Shown piece by piece: positions 28,727 to 39,744 of a stretch of DNA of 64,000 nucleotides. The DNA comes from Ianthella basta. Taxonomy: Eukaryota; Porifera; Demospongiae; Verongiida; Ianthellidae. Every line of letters starts with the position of its first letter. Positions within the stretch are counted from its first letter, which is position 1. The DNA lies in the NCBI GenBank assembly GCA_964019415.1, contig CAXHTE010000043.1, forward strand, positions 26,001 to 90,000, given 5' to 3'. A program made the translations under genes and the position numbers. The notes under the pieces are model-generated. The model did not search any database and was not told the origin of the DNA. It worked only from the letters and a program-made list of their open reading frames with translations.

Positions 28727-30000
28727 GGGCGCCCGCCTTCGGCGGGCTTCTGCTTCGGCGAGTCACACGACAGCGAGTTGGGCCCAGGCTGATTTGAAGA
28801 ATCTGCGCTGTTAGCAACGGAGGGCAGCTGCTATAACGACGGCCGAGTTTAAATTCGATTGTGGGACGATAGCGAATGAATCCGCCCGATAACCGGAAGT
28901 CAATGAGCGATAATTAATAAAATGGCCGTCAGCCGCGAACGAAAACCGGAAATCAATGGATATCTCTTCAGGAACTGCAGGACGGGCGATTTCAACCCGT
29001 GTAGGAACTTCTGAGCCGCACTTTATAATCCCTGAGAGTTTGGAGGCGTTCTGTTCCGTACATTTTGCGCCAAAAGCGAACAAACAAACAGACAAACGAA
29101 CTGAATTATTGGGGCGAGCCTGAGCGAGCCCCTTCCCTTACGAGTAGTACGGTGGCTCTGTCTGTCTGGTACGTAGGTCCGTTTGGAACAAGGAGGGAAG
29201 TTTCTGCGTAATATTTTGGTCGGGATCTGCGGAACATTTGCCCAGGGGCCTGCAGCGCGCATTGGGTGTTAGCGTATACACCGTTCAGTCCGTATGCCAA
29301 TGGGATTTATACTAGCCATTTTGCATGTTATAAGCATTGTGGTCTCACTATTATGAATATCATTATACCTGCACTGGGACCCAAGCCACACAATGGAGAG
29401 ACAATACAATGAGTCAACCTATTAGGCACTGCATGCTACAGCTATGGATCGCACCACGGGCAATTCTACCGACCGTAGACTGTCAGACTTGACCAAGGGC
29501 AGAGAGGAGAGACTACGCAGGAGGAGATAGAACGGATGCGGCGTGCCTCAGAAACGCCAGAACAGACGGAAGAATGGTGCCGAGTGCGGAGAGAGCGCAA
29601 CAGGGCCAGGCAGGCTGCCCAGAGCACGGACGTCGCGAGAATTTCTCCTTAGGTCGGCGCACAGTGGAATACACGTACGAGGGTAGCTGCACAAGAGGAA
29701 ACAGAACCAGGCAACAGAGGAAGGCAGCCAAGCTGACCCAGTTGGTGGAAGCAAGAGTGCACAGAAGAGACAGCACAAGAGAACAGTCTGCATACTGTTT
29801 AATGCATGCATCACTTAAACAGTTACCACGTGACGCTTCTTCAGGCTCGCCCGACCATGCCTTGCATTCACTAGTATACATAGATACATGTATTTGTCTG
29901 AATAGAGAGCCCATCCTTTATTTCTTAAAGAATTTTCATCCTCCCTCGCCTGGGACAGACTTCTATTTAGGAACTGGTGCTAAAGTACCTGAACCCTAGC
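28727..30000. mobile_element. composite transposon insertion, internally deleted (unit 3)
   Basis: It matches the unit 1 and 2 insertions, but sequence corresponding to about 14717-15675 is missing, with the junction near 29268. The inner TIR ends are at about 29105 and 29858. Confidence 0.7.
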
Positions 30001-30243
30001 CATGTTTCTTACATATATACAGCATCTGTTGTTGATGCCACACATGGCTGCCCGTTGAATGCTATGACCATTCTGTCACAGCCATGAAAGATGGCCAATT
30101 CATATTAGTCTTGGGTGCCATGTCTGTTTTTGATCTGCATTATGCTGTCCAGTGGCCAGTCCAGTGGCCATGGAATAGCCTGTGCTATGCATGTACCTGG
30201 CTGTTGCCACAGCATCGCAAACAATACCTAAATGTGTGCTGCT

Positions 30244-30244
<1 letters not shown>

Positions 30245-30304
<60 letters not shown>

Positions 30305-30351
30305 GTGTGCGTGCGTCTGTGTGCATGCATGTGCGCGTGCATGTGTGTGTA

Positions 30352-30382
<31 letters not shown>

Positions 30383-30386
30383 GTGT
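30245..30386. repeat. (GT)n microsatellite, imperfect 3' part
   Basis: Orthologous to the tracts at 16653 and 23968. Confidence 0.95.
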
Positions 30387-30714
30387 CTACAACCACCTCT
30401 GTATGTCACGCACGAAGATCCCTTTGTATCACCAACCAGCCCAGACACATGCTATTCCCATACCTGCTACACCATGCAGCCACATGCATGCAGCGAATGT
30501 TAATGATCTGGGTTTTGCATGGACAGGCTGGCCCTCCTCTTTGCATGGACCGGCCCTCCTCCTGGTTCCTACGGTTTTTCTGCCAGGTGGCTTGTCATGC
30601 CCTTCAGAGACACACTGCACCATCTCTACATCTGCCCTTGTTTTTGGAGGAAACATTTTTACACACCCTTGTTGCTATATGTGTGTGTCTGAATAGAGGC
30701 CTGGACTTCTATTT

Positions 30715-33700
30715 GTTTCCAAGGAGTTTTGACCCAGCCATCCATTCTGCGTAGGGAATTCTCTCTCATGCAAGTCTTCTAGCCAGTCCAGCCTGGTGCA
30801 TCATTTGCCAGTGGTACATTAAAATGGCCGCTGTCTTTTATGCTCTAACTAATAGACTAGCTAAATTGTATTGTCTAATTGTCACGGAGGAATCATTTAG
30901 CCATTACGTTAGGTAAGTAGGAGGTCTATGGGTACCTCTCAGTCTTTATTGAACAACAGATAATTTATAACATTGTTCTACTGAACCTTGTACAGATATG
31001 AAAATACCAGCAGCAAGTGATTGCACAGCACCACAGTCCTGGCAGTTTAATTACTTATTGTGCCATGTGGAGTCCATTCCATATACATACAGTATGAGTG
31101 CCATTCCATCGTGAAAATAAATAATACTCTGTCAGCTAGATAGTAATAGATGATTATTCTATTACCGATCTTCACTAGCCAAATCAGTGGAATAATCTGC
31201 CAAAGGCTTCAACAACCATGCAGTTGTCTTCATCAGTGACTATAGTACAAAACAGAAGGTGAATATTCGCTACAATGTGGGGGAAAGATGGAGATGCAGA
31301 GTGTGAGTGACTGCAAAATGGCAGATAGTGAGTAAACTGTCATGACAGATGAAAGGAACAGATGACAGGTGACAAGTAAATCTAAAAGGGTATTTGGACA
31401 GAAATAAGTGAGGCATGCAAGTAAAGCCGAGTTGTATAACAGTGAAATAATGAATTGTAAACTGAGGGTGATGTGCCTTCGTTTCTGTTCAAAGTGTGAG
31501 ACTGTGATCTAATGTGAATTGATTCTGAAGTGAGTCTCTGGTGTAGACGGGAGTAATAGATGGACTGTGGTTCCCTAGAGCATGTACCTTTGGGCAGTCC
31601 ATGATGCATTCCTATTCCTATTACTTGGAATATGGCTTCTGCTGAGTCATACCATCCATACATGTTTCAACAAGAATAGGAGTGTTACAATGGACAACTA
31701 TTGTGAGATGTAGCCATGTATAGAATGTGGACTTAAATTTTCCAATGTAGTCTCTAACCATCTCTAAGGCATTCAGTGATTCTCTGAGCAGGACAACACT
31801 CCACGTCACAAGCTTGGAGACTTGTGACATTTCTGGATTGTTAGAGTATATATAAACCGTGGCTTCTTCTGTGAAGGAGCTCTAGTGTCAGCATGCTCAG
31901 ATAATGTAGATACTATGACACAACTCGTCACAATTCAACTGACATTTATACCATCATTCTAAACAAATGTGTACTTGAACTCCTCTTCTGCATTTAATTA
32001 AGTTGAACATCCCACTGTTAGTCTCTCTGCCAAGTGAATGTTGACAGACAAGAACTGAATTTCTAAGGGTATCTGCGCAGCATGTCTTAAAAGCTTCCAC
32101 TGTAGCTGAGCGATCATGCTTGTAAATTGTTTGTCCTCAAGTGAGGCAGAACGTGAGGTCCTCTCTTAAGTCATCATCAAGGCATGATTTATTTTTACTT
32201 GATAGTCCCTGAGATGTACCTCACCACCACCCTTTGGAATAGCAACAATGGAGGAGCCTGGTCTGTGTTGGAAGCTCATTCTCAACTCTTCTAGCCAGTC
32301 CAGTCTTGTAGCCTTTTGTACCCAGTCCTATCTATTCGAGGAAAAGGACTGGCATGTACTGTATGTGATAGCTCTGCAGTGTGGTTACTAATCACCCAGT
32401 GAGCATGTGTAACTTCACTTGTGGATTTTGCTGATGCGCAATCTCATTGGTTGACACAAATTGCTATGTGACATCATAGCAATCTGTAATCTGATTGGGT
32501 TGCACTGTGGGCTACAACTGACACACCTCAATATATTGCAATGTGCCAGGGCTGTTTTGTCCATATGATAACTATAAGGCTGGTGTGCATCAGTGAAGCC
32601 ACCACATGATTCCTTTCTCACTAATAGTGCACTGATCTAGCTAGGTTGAAGTCACTTCCAATGCACTGTAGAGCTCGAGCGTGACCAGGCTGTAATGAGG
32701 CCATTATTACTGTGCTTTGGTAGGAGACTGTCTGTGCAAAGCTCCATACCCTAACATGCTAGCCATTTGAACTGCAATATATTTACCAGAAGTCCAAAGA
32801 TGTAGGCTTGGAGTTAATATCCATAGCCCCAGCAATGGCAGCACTGCCAGCACTGCACCTTTATGTATATTTATTGGCACTTGCTGTGACTTGTCTCTTG
32901 GCCAGTGTATGACAGTCGCTGTTTTAATTATCCTTTGAACCTAGTTATCATGACTGCTCTGAAACATCTATCATTAAATGGTATTTGGGTGTAGGAGCCT
33001 TTCAGGTAGAGCAGGTTCGACTGTAAATATTGTGTGTAAAAGAATATATTGTGTATGTGGCAATTGTGCATGCATGTCTGGTTCTTGTTGTAGTCCCTGT
33101 CTTATTCGTTGGTTCACCAAATGTTCACTCTATTGTTTGTGTTGTGATTGGTATGTATTTTCATGCACGTGTTTATTGTAATTCCCTACCCTGTGTATGC
33201 TTAAGTGTGTGGATATCTTTCTTCTTAATCTTGTCTGGTGGTATAAAATAATAATGGATTTTACTTCTTCTATAATCATGTAGTTTGTGTAACAGTAGTG
33301 TTGTATGAGTGTTGTGTTGTGCAATGTTGTGTACTGTTCTGTTGTGTTGTGTGAGTGCAAACATGTGTGTCTGAGTGTCTGAGTGGCACCTGTCCTGCTA
33401 GACCCTCTTGCTCTATCAGATAATCATTATAACTTCACCGTCCTGCTTCCTCCCTGTCTGTGTGTGTATGTCCCTCCTCATATTCTGTTTATTCACTCTT
33501 GGCTTACTAGCCCCTCATGAGCCATCTATGAGCACGCTTCACTCCTGAGGAGCTGTGTACACTTGTGTGGGGTAACCTATTCTTTATCTTGTGTTGTAAT
33601 ATGTGACTGCCCTCTTTGTCATTTTCTCCTTTCACCCACAGTTCTTGCTGAGCTACGGCAAGCCAACCTGATTTCCAGACTAGATTGTACAAGGGTGAAG

Positions 33701-34396
33701 GACATCAGTGTTGTGCTTGAAGTTCAGAGAGGCAAGTCTTCTCAGGTACAGAGCAAAACTGCTGATATTCTGAGGAGTCAAGGATGGGACAAGGAGGCTG
33801 GTCTCCTTTCAGGTAAACAGACATAGCCTTCATCCATCTTCCTTCTGTTACATTACGTTGTATGTATCCTAGTTGTAACAGCCATGCACTTTAAAGGCAA
33901 TGGAATGCACTTTAGACAAGGTGATTCAGCTGCTAATTGGATGCACATCGATCCACACTGTTTTGAATTTCCCAGACAGTGGCCCATTGTGTGAATTACA
34001 CTACCTGTTGACAAGGTGTATGTGATGCACCTAATGCTATGACCATTCTGTCACAGCCATGAAAGTTAGCCTAATCCTCTTAGTCTTTGTGACTTTGTAC
34101 GTAGGTCATTATGCACCTTCTCAGGTTGCTGTCTACATTATGGCAACTGCATAAAGTAGTTCCTAACGATGTCTGTTGCATACATTTCCATGGTCATAGT
34201 GAGTGAGTACCAGAATCACCCATACTGCTACTTGGTGTAAAGCACATGTTTCCATACAGTGCCACCCACTGAACTATTGCCAAAGTCTGAAATGTGCCAG
34301 TTTGATCAGCACTTAGTCCTAATAACGATGCACCATTTGTATTATAATTATGATTAGATTTAATTGCTATATATGTGTATCTGAATAGAGACTGGG
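30715..34396 (+). repeat. tandem unit 4 of the CARD-exon array (about 3.7 kb)
   Basis: The backbone matches units 1 to 3 but is more diverged. It lacks the composite transposon, the GT tracts and some backbone (the join is near 34035, gatgcacctaatgctatgac). Either the transposon entered after this unit split off, or it was deleted here. Confidence 0.85.
33642..33812 (+). CDS. CARD-like module exon, copy 7
   Basis: A 171 bp phase 1-1 exon with the shared acceptor and donor. The protein reads (V)LAELRQANLISRLDCTRVK, then VLEVQRGKSSQ, TADILRSQG and AGLLS(G). It combines the RLDCTRVK block of copy 4 with the QVQSKT block of copy 6, a mosaic that suggests exchange between copies. It is the last intact module before the GTPase exon. 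Its phase 1 end fits that exon's phase 1 start, giving a Gly or Ala codon at the joint depending on the exon used. Confidence 0.75.
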
Positions 34397-37089
34397 GCTT
34401 CTATTTCTTTCCAAGGAGTGTAGGGAATTCTCTCTCATGCAAGTCTTCAAGCCAGTCCAGACATGTGCATGATCTGCCAGTGGTACATTAAAATGGATGC
34501 TGTCTTTCTTGCTCTAACTAATAAACTATCCCAATTGTGTTGTTTAATTGTCAAGTAGTATTCCTTTTAGCCATTCCATTAGGTAAGTAGGTGGCCTGCA
34601 GTTACCTCTCAGGCTTTATTGAGCAACAGATATAACATTGTTCTACTGAACCTTGTTATATAAAATTAATATGAAAAATTCCAGGAGCAAGTGATTGCAC
34701 AGCACCACAGTCCTGTCAGTTTAATTGCTTAATGTGCCATGTTACTTTGTGTGGAGTCCATTCCATATACAGTGGAATCTCAGAAATAGAACCACCATTC
34801 GGGCCATGCAAAGTGGTCTTATTTCTAAGGTGTTCACGTTATTGGTGATTGTTTAGTGAGGTTTCACTGTACTGTACATAAGAGTACCTTTCCATCATGA
34901 AAACATATCATGCGCTGTCGGATAGAGAGTAATAGATGATTATTCTATTACCGAACTTCACAGCCAAATCAGTGGAATATGCCAAACGTTTCAACAACCA
35001 TGCGGTTGTCTTCATCAGTGGCTATAGTACAAAACAGAAGGTGATTCGCTTTTATAGACTGCAATGTGGGGAAAGATGCTCATGCACAGTGTGAGTGACT
35101 GCAAGATGGCAGATGGTAAGTATACTGTCATGACAGATGAAAGGAACAGATGACAGGTGATAAGTAATTCTAAAAGGGTATTTTGGACAGAAATAAGTGA
35201 GGCGTGCAAGTACAGCCGAGTTGTATAACAATGAAATGATGAATTGTAAACCGGGGGTAATGTGCCATCGTTTCTGTTCAAAGTGTGTGACTGTGATCTA
35301 ATGTGAAGTGAGCCTCTGGTGTGGACAGGAGTAATAGATGGACTGCGGTTCCCTGCAGCATGTACCTATGGGCAGTCCATTCCACAATACTATTCCTATT
35401 CCTTGAAAACGGCTTCTGCTGTGTCATACCATCCATACATGTTTCAACAAGAATAGGAGTGTTACAATGGACAATGATTTCAGAGCGACTATGTAGCTCT
35501 GTGTAGAAATGGAATTCAATTTTCAGATGTGGTTTCTAACCATCTCTAAGGCATTCAGTGATTCTCTGAGCACGACAACACTCCACTTCCCAAACTTGGA
35601 GACTTGTTACATTTCTGGAATGTTAGAGTATAATTATTATAGCAATAAGCCATAGCTTCTTCTGTAAAGGAGCTGTAGCATCATCCTGATAATGTAGATA
35701 CATTATGTTGTAACATGACTTGTGATGATTCAAACTGATTTTGTATTATCACTCTAAACTGTTGTTTACTTAATTTCCACTTCTGCATTTAAGTTTTGCG
35801 TACCACTGTTATAGTCTCTCCAAGTGAAAGTTGACAGACTAGAAGTGAATTTCTAAGGTTATCTGCGCAGCATGTCTTAAAGGCATTACTTCTACCCTTT
35901 GTGAGACTCGACTCATTACCCTTCTATATCCCTTTTTCTATTATTTTATGTGCTTCCTACCTACGTACCTTTCTGTGCCACGATCCTTTGATCACTTCAC
36001 ATGATAGTTAAGCATGCAAGGGAAACCTGATCACAGTAAGTTTGTGGGGAGTGGTATACTGCTGAGTGGCCTAACTGTACAGCAGTGATATGGATGCTTT
36101 CCACATTGAAGTGGCTGATTGCAAAAGGTGGACTCTGCACAGGAAGTTGCACATTAATTCCTAACCACTAAAGCCTTCTGATGAGTTCATTTAAAATATA
36201 AAGTCTTTAGCTATAGGTGTTCCTGTTCAGCAGACCTATTACCAGGATGTTGATGGTGTAGTTAATTACATGCATGCTGCAGGCCCTGTAGCAAGGTGTC
36301 AGCTGTAAGGTAGCAAGTGCTGACATGATGCAAGGCTAACTTGTGATGGATCTGTGTAACCCACAATGGGTATTGAATAGTGAGAGCATTGTTGAGATTC
36401 ACTCTTCAAAGGCTTCCACTGACTAGCTGAGAGATCATTCTGTTAAATTGTTTGTCCTCAAGTGAGGCAGAACGTGAGGTCCTCTGGCTGCAGCAACAGA
36501 CAGATCCTAGTCGTCGTCAAGGAATAATTCATATACATTCTTAATTGTCCTTGAGTTGTACCTCACCACCACTCTTACATAGGAACAGCAAGAATGGAGG
36601 AGCCTAGTTTGTGTTGGAAGTTCACTCTAAACTTTTCTAGCCAGTCCAATCTTGTAGCCTCCTGTGCCCAAGTCTATCTATTCAAGGAGAAGGGACTGGC
36701 ATGTTTGTGATATGTAGTTCTGCAGTGAATTTACTAATCACTCAGTGAGCATGTGTTGTTGTGCAGTCTTATTGGTTAATACAAACTGCTATGTGACGTC
36801 ATAGCAATCTGTAATTTGATTGGGTTGCACTGTGAGCTACAACTGACACAACTCAATACATTGCAATGTGCCAGTTCTATTTGGCCCATATGATAACTAA
36901 GGCTGGTATGCATCAATTAAATCACCAAATGATTCCTTACTCACTAATAGTGCACTGATCTAGGTTGAAGTCACACCCAATAGCGTGGCCATTATTACCA
37001 TGCATTACAAGGCTTTCATCACTTCAGAGGTCCTTTACAAGTATAATTCAACATGCTTTAATGCATGCTGATGCTTAACCTTTTGAGTG
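34397..37089 (+). repeat. unit 5 of the array, diverged and without an exon
   Basis: The backbone is recognisable (unit start motif, palindromic block near 34930, CRE block at 36794) but considerably diverged. It is interrupted by a small MITE at about 34766 and then by a LINE at 37.1 kb. No CARD-like exon was found before the GTPase exon. Confidence 0.75.
34766..34878. mobile_element. short TIR MITE (Tc1/mariner-pogo-like ends)
   Basis: Inverted ends tacagtggaatctc and gaggtttcactgta flank about 100 bp, inserted at a TA. Cognate sequence is missing from units 1 to 4, so insertion occurred after unit 5 arose. No coding capacity. Confidence 0.6.
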
Positions 37090-38622
37090 GCATATTATAT
37101 TAGGAAAGAAGAGGTGCAGAGATGATGGAGAGAACACTGTAGTGAATTCTCCCAGAGTGAAGGGAAGGACCGTGCAGTAGTGACGCAGGGGGATGAATCG
37201 AGCAATGAGATAGACAACGAGATGTAGATGGAATAGACCAGGAGGACTATTGGGAAGCTAAGAAGTGACAAAGCTGGAGTAGTGTGTGATATCCAAGGTG
37301 AAATGTTGAAGGCAGGAGGAGAGGTGACAGTACAATGGTTAACAGCAATCTTTAATGTAGTGTGGAGGACAGGGGTGACACCAAAAGACTGGAGGAGAGC
37401 AAGCATTTCCCAGTCCACAAGAAAGGCAGTATGAGAGTATGCAAGAACTACAGAGGGATCAGTCTACTGAGTGTGCCTGGACAAGTTTTTGGGAAGATCT
37501 TGAATGACAGAATGAGAAGCATAACTGAAGGGAAGATAATGGAGGAGCAAGTGCACGGGGTTCAGATCAGGGAGAGGATGTGCAGAGAATGACTGTGTTT
37601 GTGATGTGCCAACTTGGTGATAAGATGCTAGAGAGAGCTAGGAAAGAAGTTGCACGCAGCCTTCTTGGACATAGAGAAAGCGTACAATAGATTGTGGAGA
37701 GTAGCCTTGAAGCAGTATGGTGTACAAGGTAAGTTACTGAGAGCAATACATGCTCTGTACAAGGACAGTGAAGCCACAGTGAAGGTTGGGGAGGAGACAA
37801 CGGACTGATTCAAAGTACAGAGAGGAGTAAGGCAGGGATGCCTAATGTCATCATAGTTGTTCAACATCTACCTGGACATGGTGGTGAAGGAGGCTCTTCC
37901 CCTGTTTAAAAGCTGAGCTGGCCTAATCAACTGTCAGACTCAAGTGACCATGTTTGCAGATGACACTGTGCTACTGGCAGAGAGTGAAGAGGATCTAAAG
38001 TAGAATGTAGAGAAGCTGCACGAGGCATTGAAGAGGCACAAACTGAAAGCGAATTGGAGTAAGTCGAACACAATGGTCTTCAGTAGGGCTCCAATGGAGT
38101 GCAACTTAGAGATTGATAGAGAGAAACGGTGAAGAATGTTAAAGAGACTGTGTACCTGAGAGTAAAGCTGAGTGATGAATGGGAAGATGAAGAGTGAGGT
38201 GAAAAAGAGAATTGGAATGACAATGAAAGCAGCAGGGGCAATGAAGAAGGTGTACGAGAGCAGAGAAGAAGCAAAAGTAGCAGTGGCTGTCCCAACACTA
38301 AAATATGGGTGTGAGTCGTGAGTACTAAAGGAGAGGGGAAAGTCCAGGCTACAGGCAGCAGAGATGAGAGTGCTAAGGATGATTGAAGCCATGTCTAGGT
38401 TGGACCATGTCAGGAATGAAACAGTGACGGAGAGGCTAAAACTGTAGAACTGGTATTGAAAATGGTGGAAAAGAGAACAGAATGCTGGAAGAAGAAGGCG
38501 GAGAGCAGGAGGGGAAGTGTGGTGGAGAAGGTGATGACAGGGAAGAATTGGAAAGAGACCGATAGGATGCCCCTTGGAGAGATGGAGAGATCCCTTCTGA
38601 GACATTAGGGTGTATGGGATTC
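37090..38622 (+). pseudogene. LINE reverse transcriptase fragment, decayed
   Basis: Conceptual translation with frameshifts gives non-LTR reverse transcriptase motifs in order: KNYRGISLLSVPGQVFGKIL, AFLDIEKAYNRLW, QRGVRQGC, LFNIYLDMVV, and the catalytic FADDTVLLAESEEDL near 37949. Then come YG-ES and QAAEMRVLR motifs of the connection region. Several in-frame stops (for example near 37855 and 37998) and a truncated 5' end show it is dead. It is the same family as the copy at 47.4 kb. Confidence 0.9.
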
Positions 38623-38735
38623 TGTCACTCAGACACACATGCTTGCATTCACACGACACAACATAACGCAACAGAAGACTACACAACGTAGCACAACACA
38701 ACACAACACTACAACACAATATGACATATTACACA
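38623..38735 (-). repeat. inverted copy of unit-backbone sequence
   Basis: The reverse complement (tgtgtgaatgcaagcatgtg and neighbours) matches the backbone just upstream of the array exons (for example 13030-13120 and 33290-33380). Directly after it, from 38736, the backbone continues in the normal direction (tgtcctcctggtc, cf. 33391). This is a local inversion next to the LINE. Confidence 0.65.
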
Positions 38736-39744
38736 AACTACCAGGTGTCCTCCTGGTCTCTTTAGATATGCCATTGCAATTTCACTGTCATAGTAGTAGT
38801 GTCATATCTGTTTCCTCCCTGTCTATCCGTGTGTGGTATAGTGTGTCTCTCTTTATCATTAACCCACACAATTTTGGTGAAAGCACCACAGCGGGTAACA
38901 AGATGGGGACGTTTGGACTGGAACTAATGGCTATTAATAAGGCTGTTACCTGCACCCTTGCATTACGAAAGCTGCCTATAGCTAACCTTGACTCTTTGTA
39001 GGTGTCAGTTCAACTAGTATCTATTGTATGTCAAGAAGTGTCTAGAAGTCATATCAAGAAGTCTCATTTGCCACATTCTTGTCTCATGTCTGCAAATCCC
39101 CTTTAAGGAGTCTCGATCTCGGCGACTGTAGGCCATATCAACCTCAATCAACAACCGTCAGGTGTGTATTCGTGCAAACCATTCAGCTGAGCCATCCAAA
39201 TGGGGACATTCAGCACAAAGCACTCGAAGCTGCCGGTACAACACATTTTTGCCAATCTTTTCCATGTATTAAACTGCCTTCAGTGATGACGTCGCATATA
39301 TGCAATTGTGATGTACTGCATTCCTTAATGCTTATACGCAACTGGTCTATTCTTTGGTGCTGTGCTGATCTGGATTATGCTGACCTGTGCAATGTATACA
39401 CTCGGCTGTTGCTACAGTATCTCAAACAGTACCTGGAGGCAAATAATGCCAAGCTTCCTACAGGGTATTCTGTTTCATGTTTGTTGCTAAACAGTTAATT
39501 ACATGCACTGTGTACTCTGTATGCACATGTGTTTGATTAATCATGGTACCAGTAGTTTGATGGATACAATAGCTCACACAGAGGGTGCAAGAGCAGTTTT
39601 CTGTGTACATTTCCAAATACTAATAACAGCTCTATCCTGCCACAGTACCCTGCGTGTTGTTGTACCTGCTTGTCTCATGTGCGTATGCATACTGATAAAT
39701 GATTTGTCTAAACTGAACTGAGTGTCCCTTCTTGTTCGTTACAG
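38736..39744. other. no firm gene; possible unassigned exon at 39.1-39.5 kb
   Basis: The first about 120 bp is unit backbone. A 139-codon open frame spans 39079-39498 with some exon-like composition (ALEAAG followed by GTACAA; ADLDYADLCNVYTRLLLQ), but splice phases do not clearly fit. I do not assign it. Confidence 0.3.

Larger units (their letters stand above)
24438..30714 (+). repeat. tandem unit 3 of the CARD-exon array (about 6.3 kb)
   Basis: Same order as unit 2. It has lost about 50 bp near 25409 (cf. 18128-18185) and about 0.95 kb inside the composite transposon. Confidence 0.9.

Noticed and set aside
38639-38719. Open frame of acaacacaac-type sequence
   Set aside because: It is the inverted G/T-rich unit backbone, not coding.
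37940-38719. 259-codon minus-strand frame
   Set aside because: It is antisense to the LINE reverse transcriptase motifs; the Ser/Leu/Phe-rich composition is the shadow of Glu/Lys-rich coding.
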